Shown here piece by piece: positions 28,282 through 38,921 of a stretch of 64,000 nt of DNA; the first letter of the stretch is position 1, and every line of letters starts with the position of its first letter. The notes beneath the pieces were generated by a model that was not told the origin of the DNA, ran no database searches, and saw only the letters and a list, made by a program, of their open reading frames with translations. A program made the translations under genes and the position numbers. This DNA is from an uncultured Verrucomicrobiota bacterium (GTDB lineage Bacteria; Verrucomicrobiota; Verrucomicrobiia; Opitutales; Opitutaceae): contig CAIRBK010000060.1 of NCBI GenBank assembly GCA_903876795.1, forward strand, positions 80,007 through 144,006, given 5' to 3'.

Positions 28282-28566
28282 ATCTTGTAATTGCAGAAGA
28301 TATTCAGTACTAAGAATCGGCCTAGCGATCTAAATAATAGAAAAAACTAAGCCCACTTGGGCACAAAACGCATGAACTCTTTTTCCCATTTTGATTTTGT
28401 TAAAAATGAGGGCTTCCGGAATAATACGAACCTGAATTTACTAATCAATATACTACTAATCAATATCTTAAGATTTTTCCAGCACCGACTTTATTATACA
28501 ATTCAAATAATACATGAATTAGCCACTCACAAAAGATCATGCCCCAGAGCTTTTAGCGACGGCCAA

Positions 28567-29532
28567 TTATTTTGTATCAGTTGTCTTTCTAATTACATAC
28601 TGAGGCGTGCCATTGATGGTGAGCAGCGCGCGACCAAGGTATTCTCCTATCATACCGATGGCGAGTAGCTGGAGTCCACCGACCACGAGCAAGGTAACGA
28701 TGATAGAGGACCAACCGGAGGGCAGGCTATCGGTCATTATCCTCTGAATGATCAAATAAATCGCATACAAAAAACCAATGCCTGCCGTGGTAAAACCAGC
28801 AAATGAGGTTAGGCGCAGCGGATAGATTGAAAAGTTTGTGGCCATTTTCATCCAAAGCGATAGGGATTTTTTGAAAGAATAACCGCTTTCGCCTGCATAG
28901 CGACTATGGTGAGCGACCTCGACTGAGGCAACATTAGTAGTAACAGTTAGGATAAGACCGTCAAGATACACAAACGGCCCCGCATAGCGTATAACGGCAT
29001 CCTTGATTTCGGCACGCATTGCACGATAGGGTGACAAGTAGAGCCCCTTGGGCTTCTTGAGAAGAAGCTGTGCAGCCTTGTCGTTAATTTTACTGCCAAT
29101 CACCTTCCAGATGGCGTGATTTCGATTAAGAAAATGCGCGTAGACAATATCGTGGCCGGCCTCCACCTTCGCCAGAAGAATAGGAATATCCTCCGGATTG
29201 TGCTGCAGATCGTCGTCCATCGTCACGATAACTTGGCCGCGGGCGCGATTGAGTCCGGCCATGATCGCATTGTGCTGCCCAACATTTTTTCTCAATAACA
29301 CACCATGAACGGTATCGTGGGTACGGGCAATCTCCTCAATAGCATCCCAGCTCCGGTCTGGGGAGTTGTCGCAGACCAAGATGATCTCGTAGGGCCGATT
29401 CAGCCGCTGGAGTGTCATTGTGAGCACTTGAGAAAGTAAGGGGACCACGGCGGCGCTCCCATATACCGGAATAACCACGGAGATCATCGAGGGCTTATCG
29501 ACCATAATATTTTTGAATGCAACGGGTGGCAT
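28567..29532 (-). CDS. glycosyltransferase family 2, GtrB/undecaprenyl-phosphate transferase-like
   Basis: ISVVIPVYGSAAVVPLL...MDDDLQHNPEDIPILL...; two C-terminal TMs, IGMIGEYLGRALLTINGTPQYVIRK. Confidence 0.93.
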   Translation of the reverse strand: MPPVAFKNIMVDKPSMISVVIPVYGSAAVVPLLSQVLTMTLQRLNRPYEIILVCDNSPDRSWDAIEEIARTHDTVHGVLLRKNVGQHNAIMAGLNRARGQVIVTMDDDLQHNPEDIPILLAKVEAGHDIVYAHFLNRNHAIWKVIGSKINDKAAQLLLKKPKGLYLSPYRAMRAEIKDAVIRYAGPFVYLDGLILTVTTNVASVEVAHHSRYAGESGYSFKKSLSLWMKMATNFSIYPLRLTSFAGFTTAGIGFLYAIYLIIQRIMTDSLPSGWSSIIVTLLVVGGLQLLAIGMIGEYLGRALLTINGTPQYVIRKTTDTK

Positions 29533-30178
29533 AGTTCGACTCCAGATCTATGCTCAATGACCTGGCGGCTGAAAGACAACTTTGGATTTCGATATCATAA
29601 AAACCACCTGCATCGACTAGTGTGTGTTGGGCTTTTTTGCCCAACACGGCTTCAAAAATCTTAACCAATTCAAGGCTGGTTACAGGGGCATCCGAGGCGA
29701 TGTTACTAGTAATGCAGTCGAACGTCGAATCGGATATGATTTTGTCTGCAATCCGCACCACATCCTCAACATCAATCAAGTTGCGTCGAGCATGTGTCCA
29801 AACCTGAAAAGGCTCACCACGGTCAATCCGATTAAAAAGATAGTTGGTAAGAACATAAGGATTTTTGGTTGGGCCCACAACTTGGGCCAGCCTAAGAATC
29901 ACAGCGTATCCTCTTTGTCGAATAAGCGTTTCCACTGCTTTTTTGTGTAACACGTAGGGACTGTCAGCCTTAGTTGGATCTAGAATAGAGCAACTTGAAA
30001 AATACACCAATCTCATGCCCATTCCCAGGCATTCCCGCACGAGTTTGAACTCACGCTCGAAGGCGGCAGGGCAGGTTTCTCCAGAATTAGAAACGCCAGC
30101 GGCGAGGTATATCACGCCACTATGCGCGATACCTTGCTGCCTAAGCGCATTGGCAATCAGTCCGCTTCCGATGATCAT
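29495..30178 (-). CDS. NAD(P)-dependent epimerase/reductase-like (SDR)
   Basis: MIIGSGLIANALRQQGI...YFSSCSILDPTKADSPYVLHKKAVETLI (SDR-type YxxxK); start moved to avoid overlap with the upstream gene. Confidence 0.72.
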   Translation of the reverse strand: MIIGSGLIANALRQQGIAHSGVIYLAAGVSNSGETCPAAFEREFKLVRECLGMGMRLVYFSSCSILDPTKADSPYVLHKKAVETLIRQRGYAVILRLAQVVGPTKNPYVLTNYLFNRIDRGEPFQVWTHARRNLIDVEDVVRIADKIISDSTFDCITSNIASDAPVTSLELVKIFEAVLGKKAQHTLVDAGGFYDIEIQSCLSAARSLSIDLESNYATRCIQKYYGR

Positions 30179-30204
30179 TTTGTTTGGAATGCCCACTTCC
30201 TGAG

Positions 30205-31050
30205 TCAAAGGACAGGGCGAGATAGAAGGTAATTGATAACCAATCCGCGAGCCCATCCCGTGAACCTGGCACCGTTCAATAGCATTATCCGGCGAGCAGA
30301 AGACAGGCCGAAATCTTTCTTGTAAATTTCTATCAATTGGATATATTCGGAATTGAATAGCTCACGACTTTTACGCGTCGTGCCGTTTCCGTGTATACGA
30401 AACTCGTACAGGGGCCGTCTTATATAAATGGCAGGAGCCACCCTTAGTAGTCGAAACCAAAAATCAAGGTCGGTATAGTATTTGAACGATCCATTGTAGT
30501 TTCCCGCCCGCTCCAAAAGCGCACGTTTGAATAAACCTGCGCCAGGCTCGCCGAGCATATTTTTCCCGAAGGCAGTAAGACATTTGCGGCCATGCACCTG
30601 ATAGTTCAATTCTTGATCCCGGAATGAGCTCATGGAAAAAACGGCTTTACCTGCAGTATCAATAATGGTTTTGCCGCAAAGGACAAGCCCGCAATGTGTG
30701 TTTGCTTCCAGCGCGGCAGTCTGAATTGCCAAGGCCTCGGGTTTCAAATTATCATCACAGGGAAGAACTTTCACATATTTTCCTTTGGCATGCTCGATAG
30801 CGCGGTTCCAGTTCTCGGCCATACCGCACACCTCGGTAAAGGGGATAATACGGATATTTTTATCTGGATGGGATGCCGCCAACTCTCGAGCCATTTCGAG
30901 GCTTCCGTCTGTTGAACCATTGTCACAGATTATAAGCTCCCAGTCCAAAAAAGTTTGATGAATGACAGATTCGATTGAATACCTTATATGGGGCATTCCG
31001 TTGCGGACAGGCATGCAGACGGAAACATTGGGCTCGTGATTATCGTTCAT
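30205..31050 (-). CDS. glycosyltransferase family 2
   Basis: NVSVCMPVRNGMPHIRYSIESVIHQTFLDWELIICDNGSTDGSLEMA. Confidence 0.92.
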   Translation of the reverse strand: MNDNHEPNVSVCMPVRNGMPHIRYSIESVIHQTFLDWELIICDNGSTDGSLEMARELAASHPDKNIRIIPFTEVCGMAENWNRAIEHAKGKYVKVLPCDDNLKPEALAIQTAALEANTHCGLVLCGKTIIDTAGKAVFSMSSFRDQELNYQVHGRKCLTAFGKNMLGEPGAGLFKRALLERAGNYNGSFKYYTDLDFWFRLLRVAPAIYIRRPLYEFRIHGNGTTRKSRELFNSEYIQLIEIYKKDFGLSSARRIMLLNGARFTGWARGLVINYLLSRPVL

Positions 31051-31065
31051 GTTGCTAATTCGCGA

Positions 31066-33519
31066 CTATTCCGAATGCAGATTGATGATACGGAAAAAAA
31101 GTGCACGGGAGTCTCCATTGATCTTGAGGGGACGCCCGTCACTTATAAAGTTAAGCTCACTTGATCCGGTTCTGGAGGCGAAATGCATCTCCGTGCGTAC
31201 GCCAGGTTTCAGTTCGATACTGCGGGTCTTACCGAGATACTCGATGGTCAGATTCTGCGCAATAATTCCCTCAATCTGAAAACGCAATTCGTCTTTTCCG
31301 ACCGGCAAGTATGCCCGAATCTTGGCTTTATTGGAGCTGCTCCATCTAAAAGTGTCAGTTTCGCTGGACTCAGATTCGTGCCAGCCTTCGGAATAAACAA
31401 AAGCAGATCGTTCCGAATCAAAGACAACGGGCTTGAAGTTATACAAAGCATATGCAAGCCTGCGTTCGTCACCGGCGACATGGTGAGGAGCTGTATCGGT
31501 GGCAAAGCCAAGCGTGTTTGCACCCGACTTGACCTCTGCAATAATCTGGAACACCCGGCGCTCGCCTTTTTTTAAGTGTATCTTTGCAAGCTCAGTGCCG
31601 TTTAAGTTGGTCGTGATGCTGCGATCATTCAAACTTTGAAGCTCAAAGTTAAGCTCTATCAGGCTCTTTCTGGCAGTTTGAAACAATATATCGGAACGCG
31701 ATCCATTACTCCACGTCCAAGAGTTTTTTTCATCCCGTTCCATTGTATACCAACCGCGCAAGTAGGACGCGGTTTGAGGCGGGGCGACTTTTGTTTCAGC
31801 TGCTGCAAAAGTGAAAACGAGCCAGTCGCCCGAGATAAATCGGGCTAACCCAAGCGCCTGAAGGGACTGGTCCAGTTGTGCCCCCTGGTCCACATAGCCA
31901 AGCTTGTTGATCATTATGGCCGAGAACCCATAGCTGGCCAGTGCTGCGACCATCTCGCGAGGCGGCAAAGAGGCGGCATCGGTTTGCCACTTGTCCGTAT
32001 CGCGCCCCTTATTGTTTCCGTAGCTAAAACGAAGCCCCGTTGACATAAGAAAGGGCCGCAAGTGCTGGTAGTCGTGAAGATGATGAATGGGAGGACTTTC
32101 AGGGCTCATCATCACTGGAAGCTGAAAAATAGCCGCTTCCGGGGGCAGTCTGTTATTGAGCATCCGGACCAATTCGCGGTCAGTTTCGATTGTCGCTCTG
32201 GTTTGGGCCTTTACTTCCGGCAGGCGAAGCACTTTGGGATATTGGTCCAACAGGCAGAAGGGTATAAGCAACCAAAGAGCGATGGTGGCGGGTTGACGGA
32301 AGCGACCGAGCGCGTTTACTCGCAGAGCGATAAACAACAACGACAAAACTAATAAAATGATAGAAAATCGAGTGGTTGCACGGAAGGCGTAAAAGTGCGC
32401 AAAATATCCCAAAATGATATTTAATCCGCCAAGACAAGAAAAGAGCAAAACCCAAATTGTGGCCCAGTAAAAACCACTCGTGGGCTGCCTACGTGCGGCT
32501 GCTATCGCCGCCGACATGAATATAGCCAAGAGTCCGCCGATGCCCATAAAGCCGATGTAGGGAGAATAAGGCTCACTGTTAAGCATGCGCTGCCTGTAGT
32601 AGCGAGCGGTTAGGTCTCCAATAATAGGAACTTTTTGGGGGGGCAGTAGCATCTCAAGGGGTTTCAGGCTGTATATCTCCATACCTTGATAATTGCGGGC
32701 AGTGGCCCCTAAATTGGGTCCATTTTCATGGGCATAAGAAAACGTATCCATGTTCATCGCAAGAAATCCCCCAACGACCACGCACAACATGACACCAATC
32801 GGGATCAGTTTGCGAGCACACTTTTCTCGCAAGGTGGCCGCAGTCGCGGCGATGATCCAGAACTGGACCAGTATAAATGTATAATAAATATTGGAAACGG
32901 ATGTAACCGCCGCAACAGCCAGTAGGTATACCCAATCTTTCCGCGACAGCGCCATGTCCTGCCTATAAAGGATAACCGATGCAACCACACCCAAAGGAAG
33001 ATGCCAAAGAAAGCTGAAGCCTAAGTGGCCGAGCCCCTTGATTGCCAAAAAAGTGTTAGCCGAAAAAATGAGGGCTAGGGGTAAGCCGATACCATCTCTG
33101 ATACCGAGCCGGCGACAAGAGGCCAAAAAACCAATACCAGCCAGCATATGAGCAAGACATACAGTGAGGTTGCTAGCAGCCATTAGGCCGAACCAACGGG
33201 CTAGTTTACCTCCGGTCCAGAATGTGTATTCTTCGGTGATGGGAAAATCGTTGTAATTAGCGCCCAGTGGGGCACCAAGCCTGCTGCCAATATCCTGCCC
33301 CAGAATATGCAGATCTCCCTCTTGGCTCATTTTCATGAGCCCTAGGACTGCAAGATGGTCTCCATGATAGCCCTGTGGCGTTCCCCAATCGGTCTGAGTC
33401 CAGCAATGGTTTGCCCAACACCATGTAAGTGCAATGGCGAGAGCAAGACCGATATAGGTCGCCAAAGACCTCATTCGCGAGTACGCCGGGCCAAATCCGG
33501 AGGTATAATCGTGGTTCAT
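31066..33519 (-). CDS. large polytopic membrane protein (GT-C-like), unknown
   Basis: 817 aa, about 10 hydrophobic helices plus a soluble C-terminus; in a polysaccharide cluster. Confidence 0.65.
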   Translation of the reverse strand: MNHDYTSGFGPAYSRMRSLATYIGLALAIALTWCWANHCWTQTDWGTPQGYHGDHLAVLGLMKMSQEGDLHILGQDIGSRLGAPLGANYNDFPITEEYTFWTGGKLARWFGLMAASNLTVCLAHMLAGIGFLASCRRLGIRDGIGLPLALIFSANTFLAIKGLGHLGFSFLWHLPLGVVASVILYRQDMALSRKDWVYLLAVAAVTSVSNIYYTFILVQFWIIAATAATLREKCARKLIPIGVMLCVVVGGFLAMNMDTFSYAHENGPNLGATARNYQGMEIYSLKPLEMLLPPQKVPIIGDLTARYYRQRMLNSEPYSPYIGFMGIGGLLAIFMSAAIAAARRQPTSGFYWATIWVLLFSCLGGLNIILGYFAHFYAFRATTRFSIILLVLSLLFIALRVNALGRFRQPATIALWLLIPFCLLDQYPKVLRLPEVKAQTRATIETDRELVRMLNNRLPPEAAIFQLPVMMSPESPPIHHLHDYQHLRPFLMSTGLRFSYGNNKGRDTDKWQTDAASLPPREMVAALASYGFSAIMINKLGYVDQGAQLDQSLQALGLARFISGDWLVFTFAAAETKVAPPQTASYLRGWYTMERDEKNSWTWSNGSRSDILFQTARKSLIELNFELQSLNDRSITTNLNGTELAKIHLKKGERRVFQIIAEVKSGANTLGFATDTAPHHVAGDERRLAYALYNFKPVVFDSERSAFVYSEGWHESESSETDTFRWSSSNKAKIRAYLPVGKDELRFQIEGIIAQNLTIEYLGKTRSIELKPGVRTEMHFASRTGSSELNFISDGRPLKINGDSRALFFRIINLHSE

Positions 33520-35768
33520 TGGTAATCCGGTGGAGTGATCAGGGCCGGGCGCTCGACATAGGCCCAGTCACATGCCTCCGAGCCGCCTTTGTTTACTAGG
33601 ATTTGGAGATTCCAGTAATCAGTCGGATTGTCGTCGGGGATTGGAATAATCACCGGAATTCGAACTCCCTTTGGGATGTGACGACGGAAGACCTCGTTGT
33701 TGTCAACCTTTAGTATAAACCAGACACCGTCTCCATCCTCGCCTAGATTGGATAAAATCGCGCAAAACGCACTACGCGAAACCCGAGGGAGGCGTGCCGA
33801 CAGCCTGGCTTCTCCCGAGAACGGAGCGTGTAAAAAGAAAGCCTTAGGTCGTTGATGGATGTCAGTGCCCGGGTAGACGTTGTCCACCGAGATGCCATCG
33901 TTCGCTCGGGTCAAATCTAAAACAGTGTGCGGCCATTCGGAGAAGGAAAACGCCTCCGGGGGGGTGGCCTGATCGCTTATAACCACTGACTCTATATTCA
34001 CAAGATCTTGAGCATAAAATTCCTCCACAAGTATATTCGCGCCGCGATTTCGGGCTAGTGAGTTAGGATTGGACCAAAGCGCCATCCATGCACCGTCTGG
34101 CGACTTAGCAAAGGCTGAGCTCCGAAATCGATCCGAGACTCGGGCAACAACGAAATGGTAACTCCAGGGGTATCCTTGTGAGAACAACGGCCTGTCTGGG
34201 GCGGCGGTTACAGACATCTCATCGCCCCGGGGAGAACGTTTTGCAGAGAAGTGCCAGACTGTAGTATCTGGATGGGCTTCCGTTTCCGACTCAAGTTCCG
34301 CAGCAGATGTTGTCACCTTGACGGCCAATCCAGTACGTTGCTGGACAGAGGCCTCCAAGTATGGCCGGTTACCATACATTAGGATACGGTGAGCAGAAGG
34401 AAAATTGAGGATAGCGCCGTCTTGAAGTCGTCCATCATTAAGTTGGTCGACTAGCGACTCAAAAACGGCTATGTGTTTTGCGGCGGCCTTTTGCTCCTTG
34501 GAGTTAAAATCCGAGGAGACGGAGCTTAGCAAGGAAGCGGTAAACGCAACAGACGCAGCCACAAAGCAAACGATTGTGCGAAGGATCCGTCGGGTGCGGG
34601 TAACGAGAGCCAATATAAACAAAACGATGAGTGCGCAGTTTGTATAAAACGAGAAATAGCAGGTTACATAAGTCCAATTGCCCTTAGCCCATGCTTGATA
34701 TTTCAGCGTGGTGGCCTGAAGGATATGCCAAGAGATTCCGGCGTAGAGAAAAGCACCCATTACAATTATGGTGCGCCGTGAGTTTAGAGGAGAAGCATTG
34801 TGCAGACCAAGATATACCAGAGCCGCACCGATAAAGGCTCGCAGATACCAAGCCGAAGTTAAGGGATAGCTATTGAGCACCTCCAACGCGTCCCCCGGGA
34901 GAAGATATGTGCGTGAGATATTTGGCACATCGTGGAAAAAGTCGATGAACGGCGTACCCGTGATGGTGAATCGCCACACCACGTTCAGCATAGGCATGAT
35001 GGATAGTTCTCGACTTACTTGAGCTCCGTCATAGTTGCCAGGGAAGAGAAGTTTGAAAAGAACATATATAGCGATATAGCAGACTCCGGTCACCGCAACT
35101 GGACCAAGCGCTTGAATCGTCTTGCGGAGTTTCCCTTCTGTGCTTCTTGGATACCACACGCGTGCCATTCTGAGGATTGCGATAAGAGGAAGGAATAGGA
35201 TAAAACTTTCATACAGGCATGCCGAAAACCACAGGCTCAAGCAGATGACTACCGTGCGATTGCGTGACGGGGTTTCCTGCGAGGAGAGCTCAAGAGCAAC
35301 AGCCAAAAGTAAAAGAGAAAGCGCGGTGGTGAATACCCCGGGGAAACCACTAATCATCGATGTTCCAGTGATCGTCAGGGAACCAAGAAAAAATGACAAT
35401 ATTGCCAAGGCACTCCAGCGACAGCGCAGCGACAGGAACAACACCCAGCCAAATAACACAACATTCGAAAACACCATGCCGACACGAACAACATCCAATA
35501 GATACTGGCTTCCAGAATAGGCAAAATAGACAAGTAGACAGCCAAAAAACGATCCAAATCGGCCATTGCTAACTGCCACAAGAGCTGCGTTATCAAATGC
35601 TTCTCGAAACGATTTACATGTTTCCCCGAATAGCGCGTGCCAAGCGTCGTCAGCATAAGCAATATGCACACCGACCAATGGAGCAAGCGAATACCAAGTC
35701 AACACGAGCAGCATTAAAAGCAAGAGTTGGTTTTCGATCCTGAGCGGGCTTGGAGATGGATTATGCAT
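33516..35768 (-). CDS. large polytopic membrane protein, unknown
   Basis: 750 aa; multiple TM segments followed by a soluble C-terminal domain; ATGA overlap with the downstream ORF. Confidence 0.65.
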   Translation of the reverse strand: MHNPSPSPLRIENQLLLLMLLVLTWYSLAPLVGVHIAYADDAWHALFGETCKSFREAFDNAALVAVSNGRFGSFFGCLLVYFAYSGSQYLLDVVRVGMVFSNVVLFGWVLFLSLRCRWSALAILSFFLGSLTITGTSMISGFPGVFTTALSLLLLAVALELSSQETPSRNRTVVICLSLWFSACLYESFILFLPLIAILRMARVWYPRSTEGKLRKTIQALGPVAVTGVCYIAIYVLFKLLFPGNYDGAQVSRELSIMPMLNVVWRFTITGTPFIDFFHDVPNISRTYLLPGDALEVLNSYPLTSAWYLRAFIGAALVYLGLHNASPLNSRRTIIVMGAFLYAGISWHILQATTLKYQAWAKGNWTYVTCYFSFYTNCALIVLFILALVTRTRRILRTIVCFVAASVAFTASLLSSVSSDFNSKEQKAAAKHIAVFESLVDQLNDGRLQDGAILNFPSAHRILMYGNRPYLEASVQQRTGLAVKVTTSAAELESETEAHPDTTVWHFSAKRSPRGDEMSVTAAPDRPLFSQGYPWSYHFVVARVSDRFRSSAFAKSPDGAWMALWSNPNSLARNRGANILVEEFYAQDLVNIESVVISDQATPPEAFSFSEWPHTVLDLTRANDGISVDNVYPGTDIHQRPKAFFLHAPFSGEARLSARLPRVSRSAFCAILSNLGEDGDGVWFILKVDNNEVFRRHIPKGVRIPVIIPIPDDNPTDYWNLQILVNKGGSEACDWAYVERPALITPPDYQ

Positions 35769-35782
35769 CAGGTATAACGGCT

Positions 35783-37606
35783 TCAGATATCAATTGCTCG
35801 AAGAAGCGACTCCGCACTTTTCGCCCATGTAAGGTAAGTGATGCCTCGTGAACTTGGCTCGAGGGCGTTTTGACGAAGTGAGAGCCACGCTTTTAGATCA
35901 AGGGCGGTCCCTTCAGCAGTAGTAGCCTTGAAATAATATGCATGTGAGCCCGCAACCTCACGGAATATTGGTATATCACGGACAAAAAGAGGTATGTTAT
36001 GCATGGCCGCCTCGATAAGCGGCAGGCCAAACCCCTCATCTTCAGAAGCCGCGATCAAGCATGTAGTGACCGAATAAATTTTTTCGAGAAATTCGTCGCT
36101 CACATTCGACGGCCAAAAAAGCGTGCGATTTAGATATCGGCTTTGCTGTATTTCATGAGTAAAATCCTCCATGTGCCAGCCTTGCTTACCTACGATAATC
36201 AGATTCAGGTCATGACCCAAACCCCACATCAATTCGAATGTCTTGAGGATTTGTCGGTAGCCTTTACGTGGCTCGATAGTGCCGACCATTAGAAAGGTAG
36301 ATCGAGACCGCCATGTCTCCAACAATTTTTCGGCGTCGTGAGGGACACCGGTGCTTGGTGAAGTATTTTTAATGTCAGCGGCGTTGTGAGAAAAAGTGAT
36401 ACGGAAGGGGCGCCCGGAAAGCTCAGGTAGGTTGGTTACGCGCCAGGCGGCTAGTTTTTCGGCCACAGTCCTTGACACACAAACCGCTCCAGAGAAGCGG
36501 GATATAATCTTGAGCCAGTTTGTGTGCCCATCTTGAACACCCGAGGGAAACCATTCGGGGTTGGTCACGGGCAATAAGTCGTGAACGAGGAAGTGGATAT
36601 TCAATCCGTGAAGATGGAGGTAGCGAAGGAAGGGTTCCTGTACACAGGTTATATGGGTATCGAAGTCCAAACCCATAAATCTGTCGCCAGGCCGGGGGGC
36701 GATAGGGGTGTCTGACAGACTATCTGCCAGCAAGCCAAAGGCTCTTTGTAGAAAAGCGCCGGCGTGACGATAGCCGAGTTCGTAATCGTTGGCGACGATG
36801 GGCTGGATGCTATAGCCGATATCGGACATCTTTAGCAGTTCCGTAAGGATGCCACGGGTGACGCGATCGATACCGGTGCGGATTTCGCGACGAACAATGC
36901 CCGAGATATCGACATAAAGGATTGGTTTTCCTGAGGGGCGCAGGTTATTTGCCAACGCCCAAGCGCATTCGCTGACCAAGACGCTGTCTTTGTTGCCAAG
37001 GCTCCGAGCGATTATCGGCATTAGAATCGTGTCGACGTGTTCTGGTTTAGCAACCCGAGCAAAGCCAGCACGGAGTGCCTCGTGAAGAGCTGTAACCAAG
37101 TCGTCGATTGACGATAGTTTTCGGGGAAGCGTTTTGGCTTTTTTTTGGATCGCTGAAGCCTTGCAATCCAAAAGACAGGTTTCGATGGTTTCTTCACGAT
37201 TCGAAAGAGAGAGAATGTATTCCAAGGATTCACCCAAAAGAGAATCCGATATATCATCGCAGGGAGCGTCTTCGTGCAGCGGGTGGAAAACGAAGTTGGG
37301 GGCAAGGCGATCAACATAGGCGCGGCGTAGCAGGCAATTGATGTCGTGAATGGCCGGGTCGTGATTGTATACCGTGACAAGCCAGCAGGTGCAAATGGAG
37401 GCAGGCGGCAAAAGATCAGCAAATGCAAAACGCAGTGCTTCCGTCGTCGCAGGGCGGGATCCGTCCAGCAAAACAATTGGCTCCCCAGCAGGGCCATCGC
37501 TGACTTTTCTGATGAACTGCCGAATGCGAGCCAGCACCGCCTTGGATACCGTAGGATCGGCTGGCGGGCTTTGCTGCCAAAGGGAAAAATCCAGCAGTAT
37601 CTTCAT
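35783..37606 (-). CDS. glycosyltransferase family 1/4 with long N-terminal region
   Basis: FLMVGTIEPRKGYRQILKTFELMWGLGHDLNLIIVGKQGW..., AASEDEGFGLPLIEAAMHNIPLFVRDIPIFREVAGSHA. Confidence 0.92.
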   Translation of the reverse strand: MKILLDFSLWQQSPPADPTVSKAVLARIRQFIRKVSDGPAGEPIVLLDGSRPATTEALRFAFADLLPPASICTCWLVTVYNHDPAIHDINCLLRRAYVDRLAPNFVFHPLHEDAPCDDISDSLLGESLEYILSLSNREETIETCLLDCKASAIQKKAKTLPRKLSSIDDLVTALHEALRAGFARVAKPEHVDTILMPIIARSLGNKDSVLVSECAWALANNLRPSGKPILYVDISGIVRREIRTGIDRVTRGILTELLKMSDIGYSIQPIVANDYELGYRHAGAFLQRAFGLLADSLSDTPIAPRPGDRFMGLDFDTHITCVQEPFLRYLHLHGLNIHFLVHDLLPVTNPEWFPSGVQDGHTNWLKIISRFSGAVCVSRTVAEKLAAWRVTNLPELSGRPFRITFSHNAADIKNTSPSTGVPHDAEKLLETWRSRSTFLMVGTIEPRKGYRQILKTFELMWGLGHDLNLIIVGKQGWHMEDFTHEIQQSRYLNRTLFWPSNVSDEFLEKIYSVTTCLIAASEDEGFGLPLIEAAMHNIPLFVRDIPIFREVAGSHAYYFKATTAEGTALDLKAWLSLRQNALEPSSRGITYLTWAKSAESLLRAIDI

Positions 37607-37610
37607 GCCA

Positions 37611-38906
37611 TCAGTCGCCCTTCACCTCGGATTTGGCCCCAAAACGAATTAACAAGGATTCGGCATCGGGCGGGAGTGGTAGTTTCCGGTCAGCGTGATC
37701 GGGTGAAAAAAGAATACGTTGCATATCTTGTTCTAAATTAATAAACTGTGGATTGTGCAGTGGGCGGTAGCGACGATGGCCGACCAAGGACAGGCAGGCC
37801 CGGTAGGCGTGAGTGTGCCAGCTTATCCGGCCCTCGTAGCATAGGCACAGGAGCATGCGATAGAGGTGGGTGTGCCAGGGGGCATTGAGCTTGTGGTAGT
37901 TTTTGGTCCTCCGACCGGGGGTGAGGCGCCGGTAGTGCGGGTTGCGTAAAAGAACCATCAGAGCGCGATAAGCGTGTTTGGACGCAGGGACGCCATAGAT
38001 CTTCCGTTCAAGCTCCCGAATGTGGGCGTCGCACTCGGTCTTTTCGCGATCAAGTATCTGAATGCGGTTGTTTTTGATTTCGATTTCGCGGGTGTGCTGG
38101 TCTTGGATTTTTTGGAGCCGGCTGGAAACAGCCCAGAGTGCTTGTTCGTAGCGGTCTTCGATTTTTTGCGAATAATTGTCGCAGAGTTCGTGAAAGGAAA
38201 AGCTGGCGTCTTCAGGGATTTCGGTGATGGCAGGGAAGCCGGGGTCCGGGTGGGCTTTTTGCGCAACGACGGCATAATCGGCGCTGGAGCCGGTCAGGAC
38301 ATCGAAGATGGTGGGTTGCGCGCCGGCCAGCAGGTGGGGCGCGGTTTGCAGGCGGAGGATTTTTACTCGGGCGAAACCGGTGTATTCACATAAAAACGAT
38401 AGTAGTTCGGGAGGAATCGGTTTATCATGGGTGGGATCACGGAAGAACGTGGAGGCACCGACGCCGGGGTTTTCGGGGTTGGGCGTTTCGAGGATCAGCA
38501 GTCCGCCGGGCTTGAGGGACCGGAGGGAATCAGTCGCGAGGTCTCTGAGGGCGTCGAAGCCGATGTGCTCCACGAGATGGAAGGCCGAGATCAGAGCGAG
38601 GCCTTCCGCAGGTGTATTTTTAAGGTAGGCGAGGGCGTCGCCTTTGAGGGTGTTGAGATTGAGTTCGCAGCAGGCGGCGAGCATACCTCCATCGAGATCC
38701 ACGCCCAGAGCGGTGATGCCGCGTGATGCGAGGACTTCGAGCCATTCTCCACGGCCGCAGCCTAGATCAAGCGCGGAGCAGCCCGGGAAGAAACCCTCAA
38801 TGAGCTGGAGGTAGCGGGCATAGGCTTGCAGGCGGGATTTAATGAGCTCTCGAGAGCCGCGGTAGCGATCCTCGAAGGCGCGGTAAAACTCTTTGGAGGG
38901 GGGCAT
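37611..38906 (-). CDS. class I SAM-dependent methyltransferase with coiled-coil and repeat tail
   Basis: CSALDLGCGRGEWLEVLASRGITALGVDLDGGML...; later heptad-rich segment and tyrosine/histidine-rich repeats. Confidence 0.88.
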   Translation of the reverse strand: MPPSKEFYRAFEDRYRGSRELIKSRLQAYARYLQLIEGFFPGCSALDLGCGRGEWLEVLASRGITALGVDLDGGMLAACCELNLNTLKGDALAYLKNTPAEGLALISAFHLVEHIGFDALRDLATDSLRSLKPGGLLILETPNPENPGVGASTFFRDPTHDKPIPPELLSFLCEYTGFARVKILRLQTAPHLLAGAQPTIFDVLTGSSADYAVVAQKAHPDPGFPAITEIPEDASFSFHELCDNYSQKIEDRYEQALWAVSSRLQKIQDQHTREIEIKNNRIQILDREKTECDAHIRELERKIYGVPASKHAYRALMVLLRNPHYRRLTPGRRTKNYHKLNAPWHTHLYRMLLCLCYEGRISWHTHAYRACLSLVGHRRYRPLHNPQFINLEQDMQRILFSPDHADRKLPLPPDAESLLIRFGAKSEVKGD

Positions 38907-38921
38907 GTACTTGGTAGCGGT

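Noticed and set aside
28357-28668. 103-aa plus-strand ORF across the gtrA-gtrB gap
   Set aside because: AT-rich, contains the tandem-repeat translation LLINILLINIL and runs antisense into the gtrB homologue; unlikely to be coding.
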